45,338 nucleotides of DNA from Chara braunii. Taxonomy: Eukaryota > Streptophyta > Charophyceae > Charales > Characeae. A program made the position numbers and the translations under genes. Below, in pieces: positions 32,048-43,248 of this stretch. The stretch's first letter is position 1, and each line of letters starts with the position of its first letter. The stretch is taken from contig BFEA01000068.1 in assembly GCA_003427395.1 (NCBI GenBank), forward strand, positions 1,500,402-1,545,739, given 5' to 3'. Below the pieces are notes generated by a model. That model worked only from the letters and a program-made list of their open reading frames with translations, had not been told where the DNA came from and did not search any database.

Positions 32048-32885
32048 TCCAGGATTGTCTTCTTCACGTCAAGTCTTCGACCACTCTCATTACAGACAAA
32101 CCCCAAGATGGTTGCGTCCCTCATGCAGTGCTTGGACTTTGGACCACTTGCTGTAAGGTTATATTCTTCCAACAGGCTCAGGACCCGATCAAGGTCCTGG
32201 ACATGCTTCCAGACAAAACGCCTTACTCCAGGCATTACTTCGTAATAAATTAGCCCTCTGGGCATATGCATTGTCGTTACATGCCTACCTGGCGGATATA
32301 CAGGAAACTCGTCATACCCAGAGAAAAGGTCTATAAGTGAAATTATACGCCTCCCTGCACATGACTCTGACAATGCGTCTGCGTTTGGTAACCCTCTCGC
32401 GCCTCGCACTATCACCGCATTTAGCCGTTGCAAAAATCGTGTACCCACCATAGCGTCCCGTTCGGCTTAACGAAGCAAAACCAGGGGGAAGCATACGGCC
32501 CGCTGGAAAAGTCAGCAACGTGCGTGCGCATCTTGCCATCCAGGTAGTCCACCACCATCTTTTCCTCATCAGGGTTGGGATATCGCGCGCCTCTTAGATT
32601 CCATGCCTCGTGTGGGACTGTGTGGATCCGAATCGTCGGGATCTTGTCCACATCCAGTCTTCCACGCTGATAGTCATTAAAGGCGTAGGCGCGATGCCTC
32701 CTTTTCATTAACCCCACCATCAGAGTTTTCTCCTGGGGTGAAAGGAAGTCAGACTCTCCAATTATCAGCTTTCCTTCATTCTCATCGTTGCTACGGCATA
32801 GACCACTTGCTGCTTGCTCCCGCATGCGCCTTATCAATCCTCGTTCCCGCTCGTAATACGCTTCCTCATGTTCAGTAACGAGCAC
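31972..32885 (-). pseudogene. Reverse transcriptase lacking the YxDD segment
   Basis: Copies element RNA into cDNA. Visible from the N-terminus: AFNDYQRGRLDVDKIPTIRI, SPWFCFVKPNGTLWWVHDF (finger motif; the second W replaces the usual R), GLPNADALSESCAG, and motif A LIDLFSGYDEFPV with its Asp codon at 32329-32331. Then THMPRGL-type sequence (here MHMPRGLIYYEVMPG) runs directly into VRRFVWKHVQDLDRVLSLLE and KSKHCMRDATILGF. The segment that should contain F/Y-x-D-D is absent between about 32186 and 32250. Frameshifts lie near 32430 and near 32040. As written it cannot be active. Known family order and residues: Ty3/gypsy RT. Confidence 0.87.
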
Positions 32886-32908
32886 GGGAACTGGGCGACA
32901 CTTCTTAT

Positions 32909-34173
32909 CTACAGTTTTGTACCGCCTTTGGGAACCCTGCTTAAGCCGTCCCCTAAAAAAGACCGGCTTGCGGTTTGTGCTTGTGCCATCTCAGGATCTC
33001 CCCTTCTACCTGGGAGTGGATAAACCAGCTCCACTTCTTCCACCTGAGGGTTTTCCAAAACCTGCTCCCTTAGCGCCCTAATGGCCTCGGGGTCTGCCAT
33101 GTCATGCGCTGCCACCACCTTCATGACCTTATTTACATCAGTGAGGCTTAGTGTCAGCACTTAGGCCCTTCCTTCCTCCTCGGGCAACTTCCAAAGCTTC
33201 CGTCGCTCGTTCTCAGATCCCTCGAAGGTGAACGAGTTGAGGTTAGGCCTGTTTTTCCCACTCCTCGGCCCCGTGTTCCGGCAAGTAATGACTTCGTAAT
33301 TCCCGCAGGCCAGGTCGCACAAAAGTAGGATCATTGTCCCATCGTGCTTATTAAAAATCAGAGTTTATGTCCGACACAGGAACGATCTCCCCAAGAGAAT
33401 AGAATGGTCGACATCTGGCATGATGAAGAAACAAGTCCTTACCCGTACCTTGCCAATTTTTACGATCACATTGGACGCCGTGCCACAAAAGACCGCCTTG
33501 CAATTGGCGCCATGTTTCCGCTGCACTTCTGATCCTTCACCACCAAGTTCACCTGGCCACACGCCACACACTTCCAGTCCATCCTCGTCCCTCCTTCAGT
33601 CCACTCTACCTCCCTCGGCAGGATCGTACTTAGATGGACATTGGGTAGTAACCTTCGCGAGAGCCGCCCCTTCATACCATCACGGAGCCTTGGGGTTGAC
33701 GCCAAAATGTCCTTCAAGTTCATTACGTCATTGTGGCCTTCCAGGAGTCTGTCTACCATCCTTTCCACCTCAAAGCCCTCTTCCAGCCGAACCGCGTACT
33801 TCTTCCTCTTAGGTACGCTGTCAGGCTGGCTTGGCTCAGCTTCCGCCTTAACCCCTATCTTCCTAGCTCTTAGCTCCGCCCGCCGATCTTCCTCTTGCCG
33901 GAGCCTCTCATCCTCCTTGTCGTCATCTTCATCTTCCTCTTCCAGGACTTCCACCACCTCCCTCCTGCGTTCGGGCTCAGGCTCCTTTCGAGGGGGTGCC
34001 TGACAAGGTGCCTGGCTGGACGCTTGACTAGTTCCAGCCTTGTTCTGACTTCTGGTACACGCCGCCTGTGGTACTCTTCCATGCGACGTGGGGGGCCTAT
34101 AGGTCATGCTCGATCTAGGGCCTGACCCCACAGTCGCAACCCTTGGGTACCCTTGTTGCCCCGACAACGACAC
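32909..34173 (-). pseudogene. Pol N-terminus and aspartic protease remnant
   Basis: The frame 33466-34173 is +1 relative to Gag. It holds a Ser/Pro-rich and very acidic linker (VVEVLEEEDEDDDKEDERLR) followed by LEEGFEVERMVDRLLEGHND and WKCVACGQVNLVVKDQKCSG. In another frame, GTASNVIVKIGKVRVRTCFF and DVDHSILLGRSFL (33380-33480) match the C-terminal half of a retropepsin, whose role is polyprotein cleavage. No D-T/S-G catalytic motif is present in any of the three frames between these halves, which suggests a deletion. 33160-32909 carries a further spacer (LSLTDVNKVMKVVAAHD...) before RT, with a frame change near 32930. Confidence 0.75.
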
Positions 34174-34180
34174 AAACTCT

Positions 34181-35980
34181 TTAACCGTTGCTGGTACCTA
34201 ACACTTTCCCCAACAAGTCCTCCATCTTCTCCAGGATGGTTATGGTCGACTCTCCTAACTCTCCCAACTCCTCATCATCCGACTCAACGACTATCTGCTC
34301 TTCCTTTATAGTATCTGCCTTTAGTCGCTGAGTCACCTCCTCGTTCTCTCCCACAATCTCCTCGACCCTTACGGCCGAGTCCTCTCTTTCCTGCCACATC
34401 CTGAACATCGTCGGGGGTGCCGGCCCTGTCGCTGCCCGCATTTGGGCCTCTTGCCTGACCCCGCCTGGAGTTTTTGGGTCATTATACTTCCCAAATTTAT
34501 CGTATATATCCCCGTCCATATTAGTGGAAATCAACCCGGAGACCTCATCGTCCCGCCGTCCTTGGCAAAACCGTATGGTGTGGCCTTGATAGCCGCAATG
34601 CCAGCAAATTGCATTCCGCCAATCGAAGCGGGGCTTTCCGTACCCTTGGCCCCCGTCTTGACCACCTTGGCCGTCTTGGTCCTGGCCCCCCTGGCCATTC
34701 CATCCACCACCATGACCTCCGCCGTTTCTTCCTTGGCCTCGGCCACCGCCTCCTCGACCTCCCTGGCCGCGGCCTCCATTGCTCTGCCCGCCTTGCCCTT
34801 GGTTCCCTCCTCCAGCCACGCTAGCCTGCGATACCTGCTGCGAGGGTGGAGGTTGGGCCGCGAATTGGCCCTGGGCTGCCGAGAAACTTGGTGGCCCCGC
34901 ACTCGCCAGTGGACCTGAATAGGGGACCATCGGCCCTGAGGGAACTTGGCCCCCTCCCCATGAATTGCATTGGTCATATGGGGGTCAGGGCGCCATGGGG
35001 TAATAGGGCAACCAGTGTCCGTATGATGCTGGTGGCCCCATCATCGAGGGCCCTGCTGACATAGGCGCACTTCCAGCAGCGGCCAGAGGCGCCGCGATCG
35101 TCTGCAGGACATGCCCCTTTCCCGAGCCCCGCCCGCCTGTCAATAGATTGCACTGCTTGTGCTGCGCTTTGGTCAGGACATGGGAGCCTGTCTCCTCCCC
35201 ACCGTAGTCCTTGTGTCCGGTCTCCTCGTCCACCACCTCTGATACCCGACCTTGGACCACGGTCACCACCTTCTTCTGCACCTCGGCATCCTTGTCATAC
35301 CCTAATTATGCCAGCACGTCCGTGACAATCCTTTTTCCTCCCGGGGTCCCAGATGCGGTGGCGTCCCTTTCCTTTCTTTTCCGCCTTTGTAGACGCATTT
35401 GGTGCTGCTCTACCTGGTCCAAGCTTCCATCCTCCACTCCCTTATCAATAGTAGCTCAGGTGAGCTTCGCACTTCCACCTCCGTGGCTCGTCAGCTCCGA
35501 AGCTTCTGAGGCAGTGAGCAACCCCCGAAAGATAACGCATTGTGGTTCTTCAAAAAATTCATGCACCATCCTCGCCTTTTTCTTAAACTCTTGCACAAAC
35601 GCCCCGATTGTGGTGAAATCGTCCTTATTCATAGCCTCCAAATCCGCTGTAGTTAGCAGGCCATCACCCAGTCTATACTTCTTTTGCATTCCATCCCTAA
35701 ACCTTGCCCAACTGCCATTGGCGGCTTCCACAACCTTGCCCACTTCCTTATGATGCCCATGAAGGACGTACCTCAAAATTCGCTGGAATTTTACTTCAAC
35801 TGACAACCCCACCAGCGCCTGCTCAACCAGGTCTAGCCAATCGGAGACCCGCTCTCCATTGAAGTGAAACGTATCAGCCTTCGGAACATTGCTCGGCGCC
35901 CTTTCTTGCCTGTCCAGGGCTTCGATAAGATCGTCGAGTGTCAGGACCTTTCCTGAACCGTCGCCCACACCTTCCGTCAT
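34181..35980 (-). pseudogene. gag: Gag polyprotein of the giant element (three in-frame stops)
   Basis: Structural protein forming the virus-like particle. ATG at 35980 (MTEGVGDGSG) is preferred over the upstream ATG at 36046 because it directly precedes conserved-looking Gag sequence: TFHFNGERVSDWLDLVEQAL, FQRILRYVLHGHHKEV, WARFRDGMQKKYRLGDG, FTTIGAFVQEFKKKARM. A Gly/Gln-rich linker (about 34650-34830) precedes the zinc knuckle CWHCGYQGHTIRFC (34565-34606, CX2CX4HX4C). One frame runs 600 codons and is broken only by TGA 35456-35458, TAA 35306-35308 and TGA 34985-34987, all reachable by C-to-T or G-to-A changes. It ends at 34181 and pol continues in the +1 frame, either a real frameshift site or decay. 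Confidence 0.87.
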
Positions 35981-36046
35981 CTTGGCTGGCTGCTCCTTTC
36001 TTAACTGACCTGTTATAAGAAAAAGATAAAAATTTTTACTCAGCAA

Positions 36047-36360
36047 TCTGGCTTAACATATTTCTATCAGGCTCCCTATATCACTCCTACACTCCCTAGG
36101 CCTAACGAATACCACCTCTACTCATAGGCCTACCCTGATAGAGTCTGCTTCCAACATAGGACTTCCTATACAATCCTCCCAATCATGCAATCAATCAAGC
36201 TACCAATCAAAATCACCAACAATCAAAACTTACGCACATAACCACGCAAGGCACCATACAGTCCATCTCACGGGCTATCCATATCTCCATTACATGCTTA
36301 CTTCTCTCGATCCAATATCCGGATGTCGTTCCACCAGGGACAACGGTAGGCTTCCGTTAT
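36047..36360 (-). other. 5' leader between primer site and Gag
   Basis: About 310 nt without ORFs. Expected location of dimerisation and packaging signals; no specific structure recognised. Confidence 0.5.
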
Positions 36361-36377
36361 CCCCAGCAACGGCGCCA
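36361..36377 (-). promoter_or_regulatory. Primer-binding site matching tRNA-Asp 3' end
   Basis: The plus strand reads CCCCAGCAACGGCGCCA, which is a tRNA 3' end including CCA. On the minus strand this is TGGCGCCGTTGCTGGGG, two bases (GG) after the LTR end ...CTCGACA. Several plant Ty3 lineages use TGGCGCCGTTGCCGGGG, complementary to tRNA-Asp, so there is one mismatch here. It fixes the element orientation and the inner edge of the 5' LTR. Confidence 0.9.
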
Positions 36378-38689
36378 CCTGTCGAGCGCATCGGTCCGGC
36401 ACTGCACAGGGCAGCACGGGACCCTCTCGATCGCGTCACGCAAGAATTGGACTGTCCCTTCGTCGCGAATACATACATGGAGCTTCCGCAAGCCGCTCCG
36501 GCCGAGTGCGCCAGCCATACCTCTCGCGAGCCCCTACGATAGGATAGGGCCTACACGAGGCACGACTTACCTCCACCTTACAAGAGTTGTCACCTCCCTT
36601 CGGTAGGCGTATCCCAGCCGAGCTACCAGTCCACAATACGAAAGTTAATCAGCTGCAATCGCAGAGGTGGACTAGCCGAGGGCATTTCTCGTTCGCTGTA
36701 GCATAGGGGGTACGCGCGGTATTACGCCTTTATCGAACCCGCACGCGAACCGCCATCTTGGGGGGCTGAAATCCCAAGCGTGGTCCGGCGCCGGTCGACT
36801 AGGATGCATCCCATGCACCACGCGCACACCACTATAAAGAACATAAAAATAAACACACACACGCACACACACGTACATATACATATATATAATGACACTG
36901 CACAAACAACGCGACAAGACTCCTAGTCCCTTAATAGTCATCCCATAACTCTCCGATGCGGAAATCGGATAGGCGTCACGCGTGAGACTTAGTATAAAAC
37001 CGCACGAACACAGGGCCTACTCATATCGACTCGCAATGCAAGCGTACACAAGCGGTCGCAGTGATGACGTACTATGTAGTACCCATACTCATGCGGCCCT
37101 CGTTAATCTCGAGAGTCACATTCGACACTCAAGTGTCGGCTGACACGCACCTTGAGGGTTAATCTCTCGACGCTGGACAACCGCCAAGTGCGGTTGAAAA
37201 CCACACCCTCTTCTGCACCCTGCGGAGAGTGGGTGGTACACAGGTTCATACCTGTGGTGGCAATCGTCTCTTATCGCCCTGGAGACCATCTCCATCATCT
37301 AGGGCCTGGAAAGAAGTCAAGGGGTTTGGCTTTGACGACTGCCACGGACTACAACGTCCAACTATATAATTCTAAAAAACAAAGATCGGCCGAAGGGCAT
37401 CCATATCCCAAAACCTCAACCTTGGGTAACCTTGTCGGTTCGCACTAATGGCCTATCCCGACTCCAGACACATACGAATTACCTAATCCCATAACTCTAG
37501 ACGCTGGGTCGGACGAATGTCGCGCGCAGGACTTTTAATATAAAGTTGTGCGGCTGTAAGCCCTTCCTACACCAGCCGGTAATGCTAGTCATACGTGGCA
37601 ATCGCAGTTTTGGCCTCGCGATATTGAATGGTTGAATGAATATATCGTGAGGGGTTGCCCTTCACGATATTGAACGGCTGAAGAACATGTCGTTCAACCC
37701 TCGTGATATTTCTGCTCTCTGATTGGGTGTCTTGACGGGCAGGGCGGATAGGCTCTGCGCACGGGAAAATTCTTCGTCTGCAGAGACTGGGGTCTGGGAC
37801 GTCCTGGACAAGGACCTCGAATCCAGGCCCAAGGCTAACGTCCGACTAAGAAACCCCTAAGAAGCATACGACCACACAGAGGGGGGTTTTCTTTCTTTGC
37901 ACAACATAAACCCCTATTTAATTCTCAGTGCGCGGGCCTCGCAGGGCAAGCGAACTCCCAACATAAGTTCACTGATATTTATACCTATACATAAGGGGGA
38001 TAAGTAAGTGACAATCACTTCTCACAATCACAGTGGGACTCCTCACGGCCATATATATATGTGTGATCGCAGGCAGGCCAATCCAAATCTGAGCCACATT
38101 ACATACCTGCAATCACATCGAAGAGACAACAACAATTCACGCACTACACGGGGTCAACCCCAACCAATCTCTACACTCATGCCCCTCGCTTTAGCCATAC
38201 AAGCCCCAACCTCCTGTCCAGCCAACCATAATTAAATACTCAGTACCTTTGTTAAATGACCATTCAATAAAGTCCGGGTAAAAACACAATGAAACAGATC
38301 AAACCACAGGGTTAAAGCCTTTAGGTTGAGTGGCAAGAATGGATTGGAGGTAAATCGTAAACCGACGAATCGGCAACCGGCCTGTTATCAATGATAACAG
38401 AAGGCGATCCTTTATAGGATCGAGCTGAATCTAGTCTAGATCTTGAATCAATCGATTAAGAGGACCTTTAACACATGACAGGTCAATCCCCCAAGCTAAG
38501 TCTATAAGTCCAGGGAGAAAAATCCCCTTATCACGATCTCACTCAAACTATCACAATTAACTAATGTTTAAGTCTACTTCTAAGCAAGTGTCAAAGGAAA
38601 GGTAGAGTCTGGCAAAATCTCCCCTATACAGAGTGGGTTTTTTAGAGTCGCTACCTGTCAAAATATAATCTAATCTCCCCTATACAGAG

Positions 38690-39300
38690 TGAGTTCTTTA
38701 GAGTCACTACCTGTCAAAATATAATCTAACTCGTCTAAATTAAGAAAATTTTGGCAGCGCTTCCCGTAGGAAAAGTGCCCTCACAAAATTTATACTAGCT
38801 CAAAGATCAAACTTTTAATTCTAAATAGTCTAAATTTTGTTTAACTCTCTGAATTAGTAAAGATTTGGGCAGCACTTCCTTTAGAAAGGGAGACTTCCCA
38901 GATTTATACTAGGACAGACATGAACTCAAACATAAAATCTGAGATCAATCAAGACAAATTTAACTAACTCCCTAGATTTGTAGAAATTTCGGCAGCGCTT
39001 CCCGTAGAGAAAGTGTTATTCCAAAATTTATACAAACCTAAGTTAAGAATCTGAAATGACTTTGATTTTCCAAAGTCCAATTTTGTCTAACTCCCCGAAT
39101 TAGCAAAAATTTGGGCAGCACCCCCTTTGAAAAATGAGGCATTCCATATTTTTACTGAGCCAGAAAGTCAAAAAGAACCGGACCCTGAAAAAAACAAAGT
39201 TTGACTAACTCCTTGGTTTTGTAGAAATTTCGGCAGCGCTTCCCGCAGAGAAAGTGGCTTACCAAGATTTATACAACACCAAGTATAATAAAAATCCCAG
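38690..39300 (-). repeat. ~120-bp tandem repeats in the 5' LTR (five units)
   Basis: GGCAGC cores at 38753, 38868, 38991, 39114 and 39232 (spacing 115, 123, 123, 118). The AAATTTGGGCAGC form and the AATTTCGGCAGC form alternate, giving a two-unit higher-order period of about 240 bp. A 46-bp local duplication (CCCCTATACAGAGTG at 38623 and 38669) precedes the array. Confidence 0.87.
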
Positions 39301-39559
39301 AAAATGCAGAAATCGATGTAAGTAAAATAGACTTAGCTCAGAAAATGCAGAAATCGAGACTTACTCCTATGACTCTAGCACGTGGCGGGCAACTAAAGCA
39401 ACTACCTATCAAACTGAAACTCAGACTAAAGTAGTAGTCGCACTCAGTCACATGCAGGCCAAACCACAAACGTAAGTACTTTCACCATCCCAAGTAAACC
39501 TTAGCAAATAATAGTTCATGATCTTTTAATGATTTACCCCCTTATACCTAGCTTACATA

Positions 39560-40030
39560 AGGCATAAGGTCAGGACACCCAAACTTATGGAATGTGCCTT
39601 ACTTAGCCAGACATAAAGTCAGGCCACCCAAACTTATGGAATAAGCCCAACTTAGCCAAGGTGTATACACAGAACGGAGGACACAACTACTTTTCTCTTC
39701 TTTGGGCATACGACTAGACCATTCTAGTCACCCTGAACTATTTAATAGCCAGATTATATATACCTCTCTAAACTTAATCTTCAAAGTGGGCGTAGGATTG
39801 AACCATTCATCTTAGAAACATTGCTCAGCCGACCCAAGTTACCTTCAGTTATACTCTTAGTTATACTCTCTCCAGGTCGTGATAAAGCTATAGTCAGGCC
39901 ACCCAAACTTATGAGACCCTGTCTGAATAGCCTATTCATAGATAAAAATAGTAATAGAATATATCCAAATTATAACCTATGAGTTCCAGCATGTGCGGGC
40001 TTTGAGTCAGACCACCTGAACTTACAAAAC
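39560..40030 (-). repeat. Degenerate hairpin modules plus one first-type core in the 5' LTR
   Basis: ACCCAAACTTATGGAAT-like cores at about 39585, 39628 and 39902. At 39804-39823 there is one reversed core (CATTCATCTTAGAAACATTG) of the kind that fills the solo-LTR array. Both loop types therefore coexist in the same LTR. Confidence 0.7.
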
Positions 40031-40089
40031 AGTCTGGCTCTCTGCCTGATTTATTTCTCTCTGATCCAATCTGTGTGTGGCATTGGGCT

Positions 40090-40451
40090 AGACCACCTAA
40101 ACTTATAGAATGGTCTGCCCTCTGTCAAGTTCATTTCCTCATAATAAAACAGGAAGAGGTTGAGTCACCTAAACTTATAGAATGACTCAGACCTCCTCGT
40201 TCAGAACCAAATAAACAGAAGAAACCCCAAAGTAAACAAGGCAACCAAGACACCTGAACTTACAGAACGCACTTGGCCCCTGAAAAAGTCTATCACAAGC
40301 AGTCCTCGCAAGTTAGAGCAACCAGATCACCTAAACTTACAGAATGATCTGATTCTCAATGCAAATCCACAACACTAGGTCTCCCCAAACTTATGGGGAC
40401 GTCCCAGCCTCCAGAGTAATCAGACCACGTAAACTTATAGAATGGTCTGAT
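40090..40451 (-). repeat. Hairpin-module array in the 5' LTR
   Basis: Five modules at the position homologous to 20191-20553. Arms: AGACCA/TGGTCT (40090), TGAGTCA/TGACTCA (40161, perfect), CCAAG/CTTGG (40245), CAGATCA/TGATCTG (40323, perfect) and ATCAGACCA/TGGTCTGAT (40419, perfect 9 bp). Four of the loops are exactly 15 nt. Confidence 0.9.
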
Positions 40452-42165
40452 GCTCAATACAATCCAAAATAAAACAAAGCACTAGGTCTCCCCAAACTTA
40501 TGGGGACTCCCCAACCTTGATAACCTAGTCAACCTTCACGCAAAACTGCTTCCCATCCTGCCCTTTCCTAGATGCAATCTCTTTAAACAGTATGCTTTCA
40601 CACAGTCAACAAAAGTTGAAACCGAGGTTGCCCAAACATTCTTTTATTTAGTCTGGTTTAAGTCCTGAAAATCAGACAAAAGTCAAAGTAGGGTTGCATA
40701 CAATATACTCAGTCAACCATGCAATGGGCAATACAGATAGGGGCTATAATCCGGGTTTATAAAGGAAAAACGAAACCTTTACCTCTTGGTTCCCTGCCTT
40801 CAGAACTCCTCCCGAGTTCCGGCAGAGCTCCCGCAATCGGTGGGTTGACTCCCCACAAAGTCTTGCTGCGGTCCTACGGGTTGCAATCCCGCCTGCCGCC
40901 TTCCTCTCAGAACCTGACTAGACTTAGAGTAAGAAAGGCAGAAGATAAGGGGTTTCAGACGCTCGAGATACAAGAGAGGGACTAACTCAATCGCAGGAGA
41001 GGGCCTTGTTGCCTTGATGCGCCTTAGGGCCCCGCAATGATGGCCAAAATTCTGCAGCAGGCCGGTCAAACTGAAGTTGAACACTTGTCGTCGACTCTCG
41101 CGCCACTCTTCAAGCCGCATCAATACCTCCCCTTCAGCAATCACATTCACTTTACACTGCTCGCCGTCCGAAATGTCTTGGCCAACGCTCAAAATATGGG
41201 TCGTAGACCAAAAATACAGCCTCTGCGGTTAGTCCGCTACATCTTTACTCTACGAACTGAGTATTACGTTGGTCAGCGAGTGAAAGTCGTCGTTCAATTG
41301 ATAGGACAAGCACCGCCTCCATCGGCGGGCAGTTATCCAACTCCCTGCCCGCTGCCCCGCAACTTAGTCTGAAATGCATCAGAGCCCAATTGGATATCTT
41401 GCCTTATATGTTCAGGGGTACCCACCACGCAGTCCTCCTTTGCCTGACATTCGAGACTGCGTCTTTTGTTCGTTGTGCCCCCTCTAACTCCTTTTTTCTT
41501 CGATCCCTCCTCCTTGCTTCCAGTACGGCTAGCCAACCTGCCCGACCAGGCTCATGCATCCAGGTACACGTGAGCTATGGGCGTTGAGGCGATCACAACC
41601 CAAAGCAACCACCTGTAAAAAGCGGGGGCACACACGACGAGCCCCCAACTAACACATGCAGTCCTACTAAATAACGGCTACGAATCCCCTCCCCCGTTCG
41701 CCCGATGTACGTAGTTACAAAAATTTGCTTCGTTCGAACAATAGTTGTAGTGACGAAGTAGGAAAGAACACAACCGAGGTTCCCCTATTCATCGAATTTG
41801 CGAAGAAAAAGAGAGTGGTCCTTCCCCTAAACCGGAAAAGATACATTTGAGCTTCAGCTCCTCTACTCTCACGCGCATCACTCCTTAGTCATGCCGCTAA
41901 CTATCTACTAACCTTCGGATTTTATTCTACCAATGGATTCGTCAATATCCGGTTGGCGCCTCTCATCATCAGCCTCACCTCCCTCTTCACTTGGCCGCCC
42001 ACTATGTCGAGCCCGTTCAGAGCCCGAAAACAAACTTCACGGGAAAGGGGAAACCTGCGGAGTACAGAAAGTAGCCGGCGGTGATCAGCGGGAAGGGGCA
42101 CGGTATGTCGATGAGCCGTAGCCGAACGGATAAGGAGGCAGCGGTCCGGCCGGTTATACATGTAA

Positions 42166-43248
42166 GATACGGGCGGATCCCCGTTTTGCTAAAACATGAC
42201 TAGGTGCATTAGCACCTCGGTAACCCCTCTCTCTCTCGGCGCAGCTCCCGCTCGCCATATCGGCCAATCTACTCTTCAGACCAAGAATCNGTCGCGCCCA
42301 TCCTCCTCGCTAAGCCTCAAAATCCCAATCTCGACCTTTGAGTTGCCCGATTCCATCAGGAATCGGGTGAGAACTGTCTTCTTTGCTCTNCCATAACCAC
42401 CGGGTCGACATATCCGCGCGGCCCCTTTCTTACTAACCTTCTAACTCTACTAACTACTACCTAATCTAACAGTAATTTCGTGGCTGCCCGCCATAATAAC
42501 CCCTATACCACCTCTTCCCTTGCCCGTTTTCATCTACTAACGGGCGAAATCGATCCCTTTCTACATTTTCTTCCTTCCTCCCATAGCCAGTTCCCGCCAT
42601 CTCTTCTCGCAGTCGTTTTTCTACNAACTTCTCTTCTACTTACTCTTCGTCCTTTCTAACTTGGCTAACGGTTTCGCCCTAGTCCAACACCTTAGAAAGC
42701 GCAAATAAAGGCTCATTTCTAAGGTGCTGGACTAGGGCGAAACCGTTAGCCAAGTTAGAAAGGACGAAGAGTAAGTAGAAGAGAAGTTNGTAGAAAAACG
42801 ACTGCGAGAAGAGATGGCGGGAACTGGCTATGGGAGGAAGGAAGAAAATGTAGAAAGGGATCGATTTCGCCCGTTAGTAGATGAAAACGGGCAAGGGAAG
42901 AGGTGGTATAGGGGTTATTATGGCGGGCAGCCACGAAATTACTGTTAGATTAGGTAGTAGTTAGTAGAGTTAGAAGGTTAGTAAGAAAGGGGCCGCGCGG
43001 ATATGTCGACCCGGTGGTTATGGNAGAGCAAAGAAGACAGTTCTCACCCGATTCCTGATGGAATCGGGCAACTCAAAGGTCGAGATTGGGATTTTGAGGC
43101 TTAGCGAGGAGGATGGGCGCGACNGATTCTTGGTCTGAAGAGTAGATTGGCCGATATGGCGAGCGGGAGCTGCGCCGAGAGAGAGAGGGGTTACCGAGGT
43201 GCTAATGCACCTAGTCATGTTTTAGCAAAATGGGGATCCGCCCGTATC
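42166..43248. repeat. ~1.08-kb near-perfect palindrome inside the 5' LTR
   Basis: Arms 42166-42698 and 42716-43248 (533 bp each) are reverse complements with one mismatch (42183/43231) and a 17-nt spacer. Three ambiguous bases lie at mirror positions: 42290/43124, 42390/43024 and 42625/42789. The spacer is the reverse complement of bases that follow TTAGAAA in the 3' LTR (TGAGCCTTTATTTGCGC at about 22797). The second arm is thus an inverted copy of the LTR appended at that point. The 3' LTR lacks it. Confidence 0.95.

Noticed and set aside
33641-34003. Plus-strand ORF with long serine runs
   Set aside because: Antisense of the acidic linker of pol.
34442-34918. 158-codon plus-strand ORF
   Set aside because: Antisense of the Gly-rich Gag linker; low complexity.
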